64,000 nucleotides of DNA from Campylobacter rectus (GTDB lineage: Bacteria; Campylobacterota; Campylobacteria; Campylobacterales; Campylobacteraceae), in assembly GCF_004803795.1 (NCBI RefSeq), contig NZ_CP012543.1, forward strand, positions 1,364,001-1,428,000. The letters are read 5' to 3'. A model generated the notes under the pieces. The model saw only the letters and a list, made by a program, of their open reading frames with translations, was not told where the DNA came from and made no database searches. This document shows, piece by piece, positions 1 through 9,055 of this stretch. The position numbers and the translations under genes are program-made. The stretch's first letter is position 1. The number at the start of each line of letters is the position of its first letter.

Positions 1-568
1 GCTGTTTATAATTTTGCAGTAAAATTTTATATAAATTTACGCTCTCATTTTGATAAAGTATCTCAAAATACTTCTCCGCGACGCTACTAACGAGTGCGAG
101 ACGAGCGGCCTCCAGGTCGTATTTTGTGGCGTTTGCTTCCCATATGGCGGCATCTGCCGAGCTTGCGAGCTTGCGCCACAGATCGATCTCGTAGCTTAGC
201 GAAACGCCGCTTTTATAGCTCTCATTCCAACTGCCGCCGGTTTTTATATTTTTACCCGTTTCCGCGCCCAAATTTGCGTTAAAGCTAGGTACGAGATCGG
301 CCTGCAAGACGCCTGCTTGCGCGAGGGCTTTATTTACGGCGATTGCAGATTTTGCAAGATCTATGTTGTTTTTTAGCGCGAGCTCGATTAGTTCGTTTAG
401 CCGCGGCTGGTTGTAGCCCTTCCACCAGTCGCGCTCCAACGTAAAATTTGCCGTCGAATTTGAGCTTGCGTTAGCGTCGAGCAAAATTTGCTCGTAGTTT
501 TTGTTTATCTGTGTCGCCGCACAGCCGCTAAAAAAAACTACGGCGATTATCGTTAAAATTTTTCTCAT
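1..568 (-). CDS. TolC/NodT-type outer membrane efflux lipoprotein (partial, 3' end outside window)
   Basis: The reading frame opens with ATG at 568 and stays open to the left edge, so only about the first 189 residues are visible. The N-terminus is a lipoprotein signal peptide, a hydrophobic stretch ending in FFSGC, followed by sequence typical of outer membrane efflux proteins (DWWKGYNQPRLNELIELAL, then long amphipathic helices). The product should form the outer membrane channel of the MacA-MacB pump encoded just upstream on the same strand; C. jejuni has the same trio as Cj0606-Cj0608. The start lies 2 bases past the macB stop, so the three genes look like one operon. Family call is firm; the substrate is unknown. 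Confidence 0.88.
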   Translation of the reverse strand, partial: MRKILTIIAVVFFSGCAATQINKNYEQILLDANASSNSTANFTLERDWWKGYNQPRLNELIELALKNNIDLAKSAIAVNKALAQAGVLQADLVPSFNANLGAETGKNIKTGGSWNESYKSGVSLSYEIDLWRKLASSADAAIWEANATKYDLEAARLALVSSVAEKYFEILYQNESVNLYKILLQNYKQ

Positions 569-569
569 T

Positions 570-2492
570 TTATTCCCTTGATAGCGCATCGATAGGATTA
601 AGTTTTGAAGCGCTGCGAGCGGGCATATAACCAAAGGCTATGCCGATAAAGCTTGAGGTTAGCAACGCTACCGCGATGGAAGCATTTGAAAACACCATCT
701 CAAAACCCTGCACGAATTTGTCAAATACGGAACCGATGACGAATGACAACCCCACGCCGATAATGCCGCCCATAACGCAAAGCAACACCGCTTCTATTAA
801 AAATTGCTGCAAGATATTGCTCTGCCTGGCGCCAATAGCCATCCGTATGCCGATCTCTTTAGTTCGCTCCGTTACCGAAACCAGCATGATATTCATAACG
901 CCTATTCCGCCAACGACAAGCGAGATAAGCGCGACACAGGATATGAGAAGCGTCATAGTTTGCGTTGTCTCTTCGACGGTTTTTTTAATGCTATCGGAAT
1001 TGCGCGTGAAAAAATCCCGCGCGCCGTGCTTGAGCGTTAAAATTTCAGTGAGGCTGCGCTCTGCGATTTGAGCATTCACTTCATCCTTTACTTTGGCGGT
1101 TATGGAAGTTATATGCCTGTCTCCGGTGATTTTATTAATAACCGCCGTATACGTGGTATATGTCCTAAGCATACTGGTATCCATCAGGTCGTTTTTGGCT
1201 AAAACGCCGATTATTTTAAACGGACGTTTATTAAAAAGTATGGTTTTATCAAGCGGATCGGTATCGGGGAAAAATTCATTTTTAGTATTATGATCAATCA
1301 CTATCACCGAAGCGGAATCTTTAACTTCTTCTTCGCTAAACACACGTCCGCTTTTTATCTTATGTCCCAACACTTCAAGGCTTTGCGATCCGCCGCCGCG
1401 TAAAGTGGCCGAAGCCGATTTGTTTGCAAAAGTAAGCGTCCCTATGGTCGTAGAGTTCGGAGTAACGCTGTCGAGGTAGTCTTGACGAGAGAGCATCACG
1501 GCATCGCTTATACTCAGCGTCTTAATCCTACCTGCACGCATATCCCCAAACCCTTTGCCCGGATATATATCGATCGTATTCGTGCCGATACCGCGAATGC
1601 TGGAGAGGATTTGCCGCTGCGAACCGTTGCCCAGCGCGACTACGCTGATAACGGATGTTATGCCTATGATGATACCAAGCATCGTTAAAAGCGAACGCAA
1701 CTTATGGCTAAATATCGCATTGACGGACATCTTAAAGCTTTCTATAAACTGATCCTTATAAAAACTCAACCAATTTTTTTGCTTTGGTTTTTTTAGATCG
1801 ATATCGTAAATTTCATCTTTTTTGACGCTGTCTTTTAAAATTTTACCGTCTTTTATCTCTATGATGCGATGAGCGTAAGAAGCAATATTTTGATCGTGGG
1901 TTACGATTATGATAGTGTGCCCCTCTTTATGCAAATTCGTTAAAATCTCCATCACCATCATTCCGCTTTGACTGTCAAGCGCACCGGTAGGCTCATCGGC
2001 TAAAATGATCTCGCCGCCGTTTATGAGCGCTCTTGCGATACTGACGCGCTGCTGCTGACCGCCGCTAAGTTTGTTCGGCAAACTCTCAAGCTTATCGCCG
2101 AGTCCGAGCCCTTTTAAAATTTCACTCGCCCGCTCTTCGCGTTCTTTTTTGGAAACGCCGGCATAAACGCTTGGCAAGGAAACGTTTTGTAGCGTGTTTA
2201 ACGTGCTTAAAAGATTATATCTTTGAAAAATAAAGCCGAATTTATTGCGCCTAAGCCTCGCTAGCTCATCGCCGCTTAGATTTGATATGTTGTTGCCTTC
2301 AAGCAAATATTCGCCGCAACTTGGATTGTCAAGACAGCCAAGGATGTTCATAAGAGTGGATTTGCCCGAACCCGATTGCCCGATAATGGCTATAAACTCA
2401 CCCTTTCTTATGGTTAAATCAATATCTTTAAGCGCGTCAAAGACGGTATCGCCCAGCCTAAATTGTTTGCCTAAATTCTTAAGTTCTATCAC
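570..2492 (-). CDS. macB: MacB-type ABC transporter, fused ATPase and permease
   Basis: Energises a tripartite efflux pump (macrolides, peptides or other exported substrates) in the inner membrane. The N-terminal 220 residues are an ABC ATPase: Walker A GQSGSGKST near residue 40, signature LSGGQQQR, Walker B ILADEPTGAL. A transmembrane helix near residue 270 leads into a large periplasmic domain, and three helices close the protein (VVGGIGVMNIMLVSVTERTKE is typical of the MacB/FtsX permease). Length (about 640 aa) is normal for MacB. I place the start at the GTG at 2492 because the Shine-Dalgarno GCGGAG sits 7 bases before it and MIELKNL matches usual MacB starts; an ATG at 2498 and a TTG at 2507 are in frame upstream. 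The gene follows macA closely and precedes the TolC-like gene. Confidence 0.92.
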   Translation of the reverse strand: MIELKNLGKQFRLGDTVFDALKDIDLTIRKGEFIAIIGQSGSGKSTLMNILGCLDNPSCGEYLLEGNNISNLSGDELARLRRNKFGFIFQRYNLLSTLNTLQNVSLPSVYAGVSKKEREERASEILKGLGLGDKLESLPNKLSGGQQQRVSIARALINGGEIILADEPTGALDSQSGMMVMEILTNLHKEGHTIIIVTHDQNIASYAHRIIEIKDGKILKDSVKKDEIYDIDLKKPKQKNWLSFYKDQFIESFKMSVNAIFSHKLRSLLTMLGIIIGITSVISVVALGNGSQRQILSSIRGIGTNTIDIYPGKGFGDMRAGRIKTLSISDAVMLSRQDYLDSVTPNSTTIGTLTFANKSASATLRGGGSQSLEVLGHKIKSGRVFSEEEVKDSASVIVIDHNTKNEFFPDTDPLDKTILFNKRPFKIIGVLAKNDLMDTSMLRTYTTYTAVINKITGDRHITSITAKVKDEVNAQIAERSLTEILTLKHGARDFFTRNSDSIKKTVEETTQTMTLLISCVALISLVVGGIGVMNIMLVSVTERTKEIGIRMAIGARQSNILQQFLIEAVLLCVMGGIIGVGLSFVIGSVFDKFVQGFEMVFSNASIAVALLTSSFIGIAFGYMPARSASKLNPIDALSRE

Positions 2493-2509
2493 ATACATAC
2501 TCCGCAAAG

Positions 2510-3703
2510 CTACATTCGGTAAATCGGAGCGCTTACCATATCGCTTAGTTCAGCGGCAGTGCTCTTTGAGGTTACGACATCCTCGCCCTCTTCTACACCG
2601 CTTTTTATCTGAGTTCTTAAACTATCCACCAGCCCGATTTGCACTTCACGCCTTTGCACGCTCTTGTCGCTTTTTAATACATAAACAACGTGCTTTCCGT
2701 TTTCTTTTTTTATCGCCATACTCGGCACGATCACGGCGTCTTTCACGCTTTCAAGGTGAATGGTATTTTGCGTGGTCATACCGATACGTAAAATTCCTTC
2801 GCTATTATCGACTATAGCTTTTGCATAGTAATAAATCGCCGACGAACTCGAACTCGACGATCCGGAAGAGGAGTTAGCGGTAGTAGAATAATTACCGTTG
2901 CTTAAAGTAGTTAGTCCCGGATCAACGGAGCTGATGACTGTTTTAAATTTGCGGTCCGGTTCGGAAAGGATCGAATACTCCACTACCGAGCCGACTTTGA
3001 TCTTCGTAATATCTCCTTCGGCTATCTCCATTTTGAGCTGAACCTTGGAGAGATCGGCGATATTTACTATAGTCGGCGCAGTTTGGTTTGAATTAACCGT
3101 TTGCCCCTCTTCGACGCGCACCGAAACGATCACGCCGTCTTTTGGCGCAACGATTTTCGTATATCCCAGATCTATCTGAGCGGTGCTGAGCGAAATTTTG
3201 GCTTGGATTATTTGAGCCTGTATCTCTTTTAACGAAGCTTCATTTATCGCGAGGGTATTTTTTGCATTTTCAAAATCTTCTTTAGATGTCGCATTTTTAG
3301 CATACAGCTCTTTTTCTCGGTCAAATTTGTTTCGAGCAATCTCAAGCGCGACTCGAGCGCTGTTTAGTTTGGCTTCATAAATCCCAAGCTGGGCTTTTTT
3401 GGTATCGACGTTATTTTGCTGGGTGGAACCGTCGATCTCGGCTATCATATCTCCGGCTTTGACCACATCGCCCAATTTTACGTAAAGCTTCTTAATCTGC
3501 CCGGAAACTTGCGCGCCCACGTCGATTAGCTCCGTGGCGTAGATTTCGCCGTTACTTTCGATACTTTTTATAAGTTCGCCGCGAACGGCTTTTGAAGTGA
3601 TAAACTGATCTACCTGCGGGACGTTAAAATTCTTATCGTAAAAGTAGTAGCCCCCGCCCACGACAAGAGCTAAAAATAGGACAAATTTGATAAATTTTTT
3701 CAT
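2510..3703 (-). CDS. macA: MacA-type periplasmic membrane fusion protein
   Basis: Periplasmic adaptor joining MacB to the outer membrane channel. It has an N-terminal membrane anchor (KFIKFVLFLALVVGGGYYF), a lipoyl/barrel-sandwich half (GAQVSGQIKKLYVKLGDVV), a long coiled-coil hairpin rich in Ala, Lys and Glu, the second lipoyl half (APKDGVIVSVRVEEGQTV) and beta-barrel and membrane-proximal domains. A serine-rich loop (about 12 Ser between residues 275 and 290) is unusual. I choose the ATG at 3703, which directly precedes the hydrophobic anchor; an in-frame ATG at 3745 would add a charged 14-residue extension. First gene of the macA-macB-tolC operon. Confidence 0.9.
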   Translation of the reverse strand: MKKFIKFVLFLALVVGGGYYFYDKNFNVPQVDQFITSKAVRGELIKSIESNGEIYATELIDVGAQVSGQIKKLYVKLGDVVKAGDMIAEIDGSTQQNNVDTKKAQLGIYEAKLNSARVALEIARNKFDREKELYAKNATSKEDFENAKNTLAINEASLKEIQAQIIQAKISLSTAQIDLGYTKIVAPKDGVIVSVRVEEGQTVNSNQTAPTIVNIADLSKVQLKMEIAEGDITKIKVGSVVEYSILSEPDRKFKTVISSVDPGLTTLSNGNYSTTANSSSGSSSSSSSAIYYYAKAIVDNSEGILRIGMTTQNTIHLESVKDAVIVPSMAIKKENGKHVVYVLKSDKSVQRREVQIGLVDSLRTQIKSGVEEGEDVVTSKSTAAELSDMVSAPIYRM

Positions 3704-3851
3704 TTTTTTCCGCTTTTTTAAATTTAAATGCGGGATTATATACAAAAAGGCGTTAAGGGAAAGTTAAATATTCCCGCTAAATTTTATTATTCTTTAATAT
3801 TAGCCGCCGTATAATCGTATCTTTAAAATCTAAAATTTGGATTACGCAAAA

Positions 3852-4763
3852 ATGTTCACGCAATTATTATCCATTTTTATCATTATCGCTTCGGGCTACG
3901 GGGCGAAAAAATTTAAGGTCTTCGAGCAAAAAAACGCCTCGGTTTTTATAAACTACGCGCTTTGCTTCGCGCTTCCGGCGCTTATCTTCGACAAAATTTA
4001 TCACGTAAATATCGACACCACGCTTATTAACGTCATTGCCACGGGCTTTGCCTGCTCTATGCTCGGCGCTGCGGCGATATTTTTCGCGTGCAGATTTTTA
4101 AAATTTAACAAAGCCACGACCGTAAGCGCCGTATTGCTGGGGATGTTTGGCAATACGATCTTTATGGGTATGCCCATCATCCAAGGCTTTTTCGGCGAGA
4201 GCGCGATGAACGAAGTTATCTTTTACGATCAGCTAGCCACCTCGATTCCGATTAGCATTTTCGGACCTTTTGTCCTGGCCTTGGGCGCTCCGGCAAAGGT
4301 TTCGCTAGTTCAAAACGTGATGAAAGTGGTTAAATTTCCGCCGTTCGTCGCGCTGATTTTAGGCTTTTTGCTTCGCGGAGTTCCGCTTCCAAACGTCATC
4401 TTCGATGCGTTAAATCTTTTCGCGCAAAGCGTCGTTCCCGTCGCGCTTTTTGCGATCGGCATAGGGCTTGGCTTTCGTAGTATCAAAAGCTGCTACAAAT
4501 CTACCGCCGTCGTTATTGCGGGCAAGATGCTCGTGGCGCCTTTTATCTTCATACTGATTACGATAATTTTCGGAGTAGATTTCGGTCAAATTTGGATGAT
4601 CGGCATCTTGCAGTGCGCGATGCCGCCGATGGTGCTGGCAAGCGCGATGATAATGAAAGCCGAGCTTGATAGCCAGCTGGCAGTCGCCGCTGTGGCCGTC
4701 GGAGTGGCGTTTAGTTTTATTAGCTTGCCGTTTTTGTCGTATATTTTTAGCTTTATGGCTTAA
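3852..4763 (+). CDS. AEC-family (auxin efflux carrier-like) transporter
   Basis: Inner membrane permease of about 303 residues with roughly ten hydrophobic segments, including family-typical stretches such as the helix around FINYALCFALPALIF and the C-terminal half with QCAMPPMVLASAMIM. Bacterial AEC proteins export or import small organic acids (malate, malonate and similar); substrate cannot be read from the sequence. Start: an ATG at 3852 has GGA 10 bases upstream, while an in-frame TTG at 3837 would add five residues but has no Shine-Dalgarno. It is divergent from macA and stands alone, ending 60 bases before the repeat-peptide gene. Confidence 0.85.
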   Translation: MFTQLLSIFIIIASGYGAKKFKVFEQKNASVFINYALCFALPALIFDKIYHVNIDTTLINVIATGFACSMLGAAAIFFACRFLKFNKATTVSAVLLGMFGNTIFMGMPIIQGFFGESAMNEVIFYDQLATSIPISIFGPFVLALGAPAKVSLVQNVMKVVKFPPFVALILGFLLRGVPLPNVIFDALNLFAQSVVPVALFAIGIGLGFRSIKSCYKSTAVVIAGKMLVAPFIFILITIIFGVDFGQIWMIGILQCAMPPMVLASAMIMKAELDSQLAVAAVAVGVAFSFISLPFLSYIFSFMA

Positions 4764-4827
4764 ATTTCACGCTCGTTTCACATTTCTTGGCTAAACTTCC
4801 ATCATAAATTTTCCTAAAGGAGATGCT

Positions 4828-5073
4828 ATGAAAAAGTTAGCTTTGGTTGCGCTTAGCGCGTTGTTCGTTACAGGTTCTATCTTTGCCGCCGAGATGAAAG
4901 GCGATATGATGGAGAAAAAAGATACCATGATGGAAAAGAAGGACGCCATGATGGAGAAAAAAGACGATATGATGATAAAAAAGGACGAAATGAAGGGCGA
5001 TATGAAAGAGATGAAAGACGATATGGGTAAAAAGAAAGACGATATGAAAGATATGAAAAAGGATAAGATGTAA
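4828..5073 (+). CDS. Secreted pentapeptide MXKDX-repeat protein
   Basis: An 81-residue protein with a clear Sec signal peptide (MKKLALVALSALFVTGSIFA, cleavage probably after FA-A). The mature part, about 60 residues, consists almost only of Met, Lys, Asp, Glu and Gly: four copies of a MMxKKDx heptad in a row, then looser MKxD units. I count 16 Met in the mature part and no Cys, His or aromatic residue. This matches the known MXKDX pentapeptide-repeat family of small periplasmic proteins, whose function is undefined. A strong Shine-Dalgarno (AAAGGAG) precedes the ATG. Its TAA overlaps the ATG of the response regulator gene by one base (TAATG), so translation is probably coupled to the two-component system. 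Confidence 0.85.
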   Translation: MKKLALVALSALFVTGSIFAAEMKGDMMEKKDTMMEKKDAMMEKKDDMMIKKDEMKGDMKEMKDDMGKKKDDMKDMKKDKM

Positions 5074-5735
5074 TGACTAAAATTTTGCTCGTAGAAGACG
5101 ACGAGACCCTAAGCGAGCTGATCGGCGAATACCTAAGCGAACAAGGCTACGACGTAACCGTTCGCGCCGACGCAAAGCAGGCTCTTGACGTCGCATATGA
5201 GCGAAATTTCGACATCCTGATATTTGATGTTAAGCTGCCTAAGGGCGACGGTTTCTCCCTTTTAGCCGAACTTAGACAGCTTGGCAACGATACTCCCGCG
5301 ATCTTTACTACCTCGCTAAATACATTGCAAGACTTAGAGATCGGTTACAAAAGCGGATGCGACGACTACCTAAAAAAGCCTTACGAACTAAAAGAGCTTT
5401 TGCTTCGCATTCAAATTTTATTAAAACGCAAATTTTCTCACGTAAACGGCGATTTTATCGCTCTTGAGGGCGGGTATAAATTTTACCCCGGTTCTAAAAC
5501 GCTCAGACAAAACGGACAAATCGTCAATCTCTCCAACAAAGAAAGCGAGCTTTTGGCTTTATTTTTGAAAAACAAAAATTCGCTGCTAAGCAAAGAGACG
5601 ATATTTGAGAAAATTTGGAGCTACGACGAAGAGCCCAGCGAGCTTAGTCTGCGCGTCTATATCAAAAATTTGCGCCGAATTTTAGGCAAAGAAGCCATTG
5701 TAAACAGGCGCGGCGACGGCTATGTTTATGTCTGA
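5073..5735 (+). CDS. OmpR-family response regulator
   Basis: A 220-residue two-domain regulator. The receiver domain (1-120) shows the acidic pair EDD near residue 9, the phosphoacceptor Asp at about 52 (DILIFDVKLP) and the conserved Lys in YLKKPYE. The C-terminal half is an OmpR-type winged helix (LSNKESELLALFLKN, then RVYIKNLRRILGKEAI and the terminal RGDGYVYV). It sits between the MXKDX-repeat gene (1-base overlap) and its cognate kinase (14-base overlap), so the three genes form one translationally coupled unit. Target genes are unknown; the repeat peptide is an obvious candidate. Confidence 0.93.
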   Translation: MTKILLVEDDETLSELIGEYLSEQGYDVTVRADAKQALDVAYERNFDILIFDVKLPKGDGFSLLAELRQLGNDTPAIFTTSLNTLQDLEIGYKSGCDDYLKKPYELKELLLRIQILLKRKFSHVNGDFIALEGGYKFYPGSKTLRQNGQIVNLSNKESELLALFLKNKNSLLSKETIFEKIWSYDEEPSELSLRVYIKNLRRILGKEAIVNRRGDGYVYV

Positions 5736-6918
5736 GCGCTCACTCGTAATCGTCAAAATTCTCTCGCTTTATCTCATTACCAGCGCCATATTTTTGGGCT
5801 ATTTTTTCACTAACGATTATAATATGAAAAAAGAAGCTCTCGTCTCAAACGAGGTCAAAAATCTAAAAGAAATCAAGATGGGCATCTATATGAAAGCGCG
5901 TATGGACGGGATTGGCGCGGTAAAAAACTTCACCGCCGAAAAAAACGTCAAGGCCTGCATCGTCTCAAAAAGCGGAGAAATTTTATATAGCGACGAGGAT
6001 TGTGCGAAATTTGACGGCGGAGACAAAGACAAAAGCAAAGAAGGCGGCGCGATCGACTCGGACGGTCGAGTGGCGATATTTGAGGCACTGCAAAATATGG
6101 ACGAAAACGGCGCGGATGATCTAGCCACCGCAAAAATCGCTCTAAGCGGCAAAGACATCGCGAGCGAGCTAAATTTGCTACGCATTAGCACGGCGTTAAA
6201 TTTGTTTATCATTTTAGCGATTTTGATGATAATCGCATTTTACTTATCAAAAACGGCTCTAGCGCCTCTGCACGCCAAAATAACCGCCCTAAATCGCTTT
6301 ATAAAAGACTCCACGCACGAGATAAACACGCCCCTTAGCGTCATACTAATGAGCATCGAAACGGCGGATAAAAAGAGCCTAAGCCAGCGAAATCTAAAAC
6401 GTATAAACAACATCGAAACAGCAGCCAAAACGCTAAGTCACATCTACGAAGACCTCACGTATTTATCCTTCGGCGCCTCTCGCGCCGCGCCTAAAGAGGA
6501 GCTAAATTTTAAAGAAGTTTTAAGCGAACGACTCGAGTTTTTCGCTCCATTTTTCGCCAAACGCGCTCTTGATTTAAGGATAAATTTAAAAGACGCTCTC
6601 ATAAACGCAAATACCTACGAGTTAAAACGCGCGGTAGATAATCTGTTAAGCAACGCCGTAAAATACACGAACTCCGGCGGCTACGTCACCGTTAGTCTAA
6701 GCAAAGACGAGCTAAAGATCTCAAACAGCGGCGAGGGACTGAGCAAGGAACAGCAGGATAAAATTTTCGAGCGATACACGCGCTTTAACGAAGGGCAAGG
6801 CGGTTTTGGTATCGGGCTAAATCTGGTCAAAAGAGCCTGCGAAAACAACGCTATCGTCGTAACTTGCGAAAGCGAACCGGGCAAAGAAACCACCTTTACA
6901 CTTCGGTGGAGGGGTTAA
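5722..6918 (+). CDS. Membrane sensor histidine kinase
   Basis: Partner of the preceding response regulator, 398 residues. Two transmembrane helices (about 8-30 and 158-177) flank a 125-residue periplasmic sensor domain of no recognised fold. After the second helix comes the HisKA domain with the phosphoacceptor His at about 199 (STHEINTPLS), then the ATPase boxes N (VDNLLSNAVKYTN), F (IFERYTRF) and G2 (GFGIGLNLVKR). There is no obvious HAMP domain. The start at 5722 overlaps the regulator gene; a second ATG at 5728 is equally possible. The sensed signal is unknown. Confidence 0.92.
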   Translation: MFMSERSLVIVKILSLYLITSAIFLGYFFTNDYNMKKEALVSNEVKNLKEIKMGIYMKARMDGIGAVKNFTAEKNVKACIVSKSGEILYSDEDCAKFDGGDKDKSKEGGAIDSDGRVAIFEALQNMDENGADDLATAKIALSGKDIASELNLLRISTALNLFIILAILMIIAFYLSKTALAPLHAKITALNRFIKDSTHEINTPLSVILMSIETADKKSLSQRNLKRINNIETAAKTLSHIYEDLTYLSFGASRAAPKEELNFKEVLSERLEFFAPFFAKRALDLRINLKDALINANTYELKRAVDNLLSNAVKYTNSGGYVTVSLSKDELKISNSGEGLSKEQQDKIFERYTRFNEGQGGFGIGLNLVKRACENNAIVVTCESEPGKETTFTLRWRG

Positions 6919-8066
6919 ATTTGACTAGCTTGTTGAGCATCAAAGCTACCTCCGTTTAAAACCGTTTGAGCTTAAATTCGGGCCCGATAGTTTTTAGCTG
7001 CCACCGGACTTTAGTCTCGCTACTTCAACGTTTACCGATTTGCAACTTGCAACTCAGCCTATCTTGTTTGATTTGGGCCGCTTTGCCGAGAAATTTAAAT
7101 TTGGCAGCGATGTAGGCGTTTTACTAAATTTTGCCGCTTATAAATTTTCCGGTCCGACTTATGCCCGGTAGCTCGGAAAAAAACAAAGCGAATTTAACGA
7201 ATCAAAAACTCCAAAAGCGTTTCAAGGGGCTTTAAATTTTATAGTAATGCCGCGGATAAAGGTTTAGAATGTCGATCGTAGCGGCGTAAAATCAGCAAAC
7301 GCGACATACCGACGAACCGCGAGTCTATGTACGGGCTTGCGCCGACAAATCGCAGCAGAGCAAAATCCGTCTTTACCGCGGTTATAACCCGCTTTTGCTA
7401 TTTATTTTCGCAAAATCAGATGCAAAAAAAGGATGTAAAGCGGTGCCGGATTATTTATAAGCCTCGTATATCGATGAAATTTAGCCGTTAGCTTAAATCA
7501 AATTTATACATATCGCCCGTATTATCGCACTTTGCGAAATTTTCATTGATCGCCGCATCGTCCCTATGAAAAAAGCATAGCCGAAATTTTTACTCTGCCG
7601 TGCCGATTTTTGCTTGCGCCTTAGGCCGATGAGATCAAATTTATATACGTCCGCAGGCAGGTCAAAACCTATGCGCGGATAACATTTTCAAACGTTGGTC
7701 GCGCCGATTAAGATCTCTTGCATCCCGTTCGTGACGCCCGCCTTGATGGACGGGCTTGCGCTTTGGCTGCTTGTAAATGTAACCAGGCAACGCACTCTTT
7801 GTTTGCCGATCCCGAAAATCGCAAAATTTAAAACGCCTCCTCGTAATCCCGCGGCGTCTTGCAGCGCAGACTCATTTGCGGACTTAAAATGCTACTAATG
7901 CGGCAAAACGGCACGATGCGAGCGGTTTTTACCATCTCGTAAAATAGCTTTTTACGCACATAAAAATAGCTCAAAAGCTTTTTGGCTTTGCGGTTTTTTC
8001 TTTAAAATCGAGCGACAAGCCCCGAAAATAGCAGCGCCATACCGTAGCCGTTCGCGCTCAGTTTGC
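6919..8066. other. 1.15 kb without an intact gene (decayed DNA)
   Basis: No open frame longer than about 70 codons is convincing in either direction. Short coding-like scraps can be seen, for example on the plus strand near 7060-7160 (reads LFDLGRFAEKFKFG and continues for some 40 residues before a stop) and on the minus strand near 7830-8060, both broken by stops. This suggests former genes that have accumulated mutations. I could not identify the ancestors. Confidence 0.5.
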
Positions 8067-9041
8067 TTATTTCATTTTTGCTTTTTTGTTCGGTTTTTGC
8101 GTCGCATTGCTCGAGTTATCGGCGAAATAGCGATTGCTTTGAGTTTCCGACCGCCGCTTGCATTTAAATTCAGTCGAATTTAAGCCGGTCGGCGTAGCGT
8201 AAATCGCTAATTTTACCAAGCTTGGTTTATCGCTTTTACTCGTTTTTAATGCTACAAAAATGCGAGCAATCGACGGCAAATAGGCAAATTTGATCTCGTC
8301 GCGCTCTTGCTGCCAAGGCGCAAAAACTATACGCCCAAGGATGCATCCCGCAAATTTATCCATCGGCCGATCAAGCTCGCAAATCAGCTCTTTAAGCTTT
8401 GTTTGTTCGTTTTTTCGCGCAAGGCCCGCAAACGGTAAAATCGTGTTTTAGCCTCGCGCAAAGCATTTCGCCCGCATAGCTAAAATTTGACGCAGGCTCG
8501 AAAAATCAATCTCGCTCTTCGCGCCATCAGGTGAAATTCGAGTGAAAATTCTCCTCGCTCGCAGCCCCAAAGCAAGCAAACAAGAAGCGATCGGCTCAAA
8601 TTTGCGCCCGCTTTCATCCGTAAAATTTACGCTTACGTTTTAGCGGGTTGTCGTCAAATTTAACCGTTACGGCCGCGAAATTCGCATCCTATCGCTCTTG
8701 TTTTCAGCCGCTTGCGGGAGTTTCGGGTTTTTATCATTAAATTTACGCACCGAATTTTCATAGTTTGTTACGCCGCCTCAGCCCTATAAAAAGCAAAACT
8801 TACGATAAAATCAAACCCGATCCCGCAAACAAGCAAAATGCGTAAAGCAACCAAACCTCGCAAGCGATATCGCCAAAACCGCAAACAAGACCCGCAAAAG
8901 CGGCCTAACGACAAAACCGCACGAACTCCGAGTGCGCTCGCGACAAAATCTCTTTAGCAAATGCGGGCAAAAAGCCGATTTGTCTCCAAAAAACCATACG
9001 CAAAAGCCGCACAAACAAGCTCGGTGCACAAATCGGAGCAC
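8067..9041 (-). pseudogene. Decayed gene of unknown family, possibly a two-helix membrane protein
   Basis: On the minus strand one frame reads from about 8750 to 8067 with only about three stops, giving coherent protein-like sequence (VTNYENSVRKFNDKNPKL, later FTDESGRKFEPIASCLLAL, later FAGCILGRIVFAPWQQERDE and a Lys/Asn-rich tail). Upstream, in a shifted frame (about 8790-8960), a hydrophobic stretch reads AAFAGLVCGFGDIACEVWLL, suggesting N-terminal membrane helices. Multiple stops plus at least one frameshift argue for a pseudogene. I do not recognise the family. Confidence 0.45.
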
Positions 9042-9055
9042 TCTTTTGCGAAACT

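Noticed and set aside
2245-2817. 190-codon plus-strand frame over macB/macA
   Set aside because: It runs antisense across the conserved Walker/signature region of macB and has no ribosome site; macB and macA are clear.
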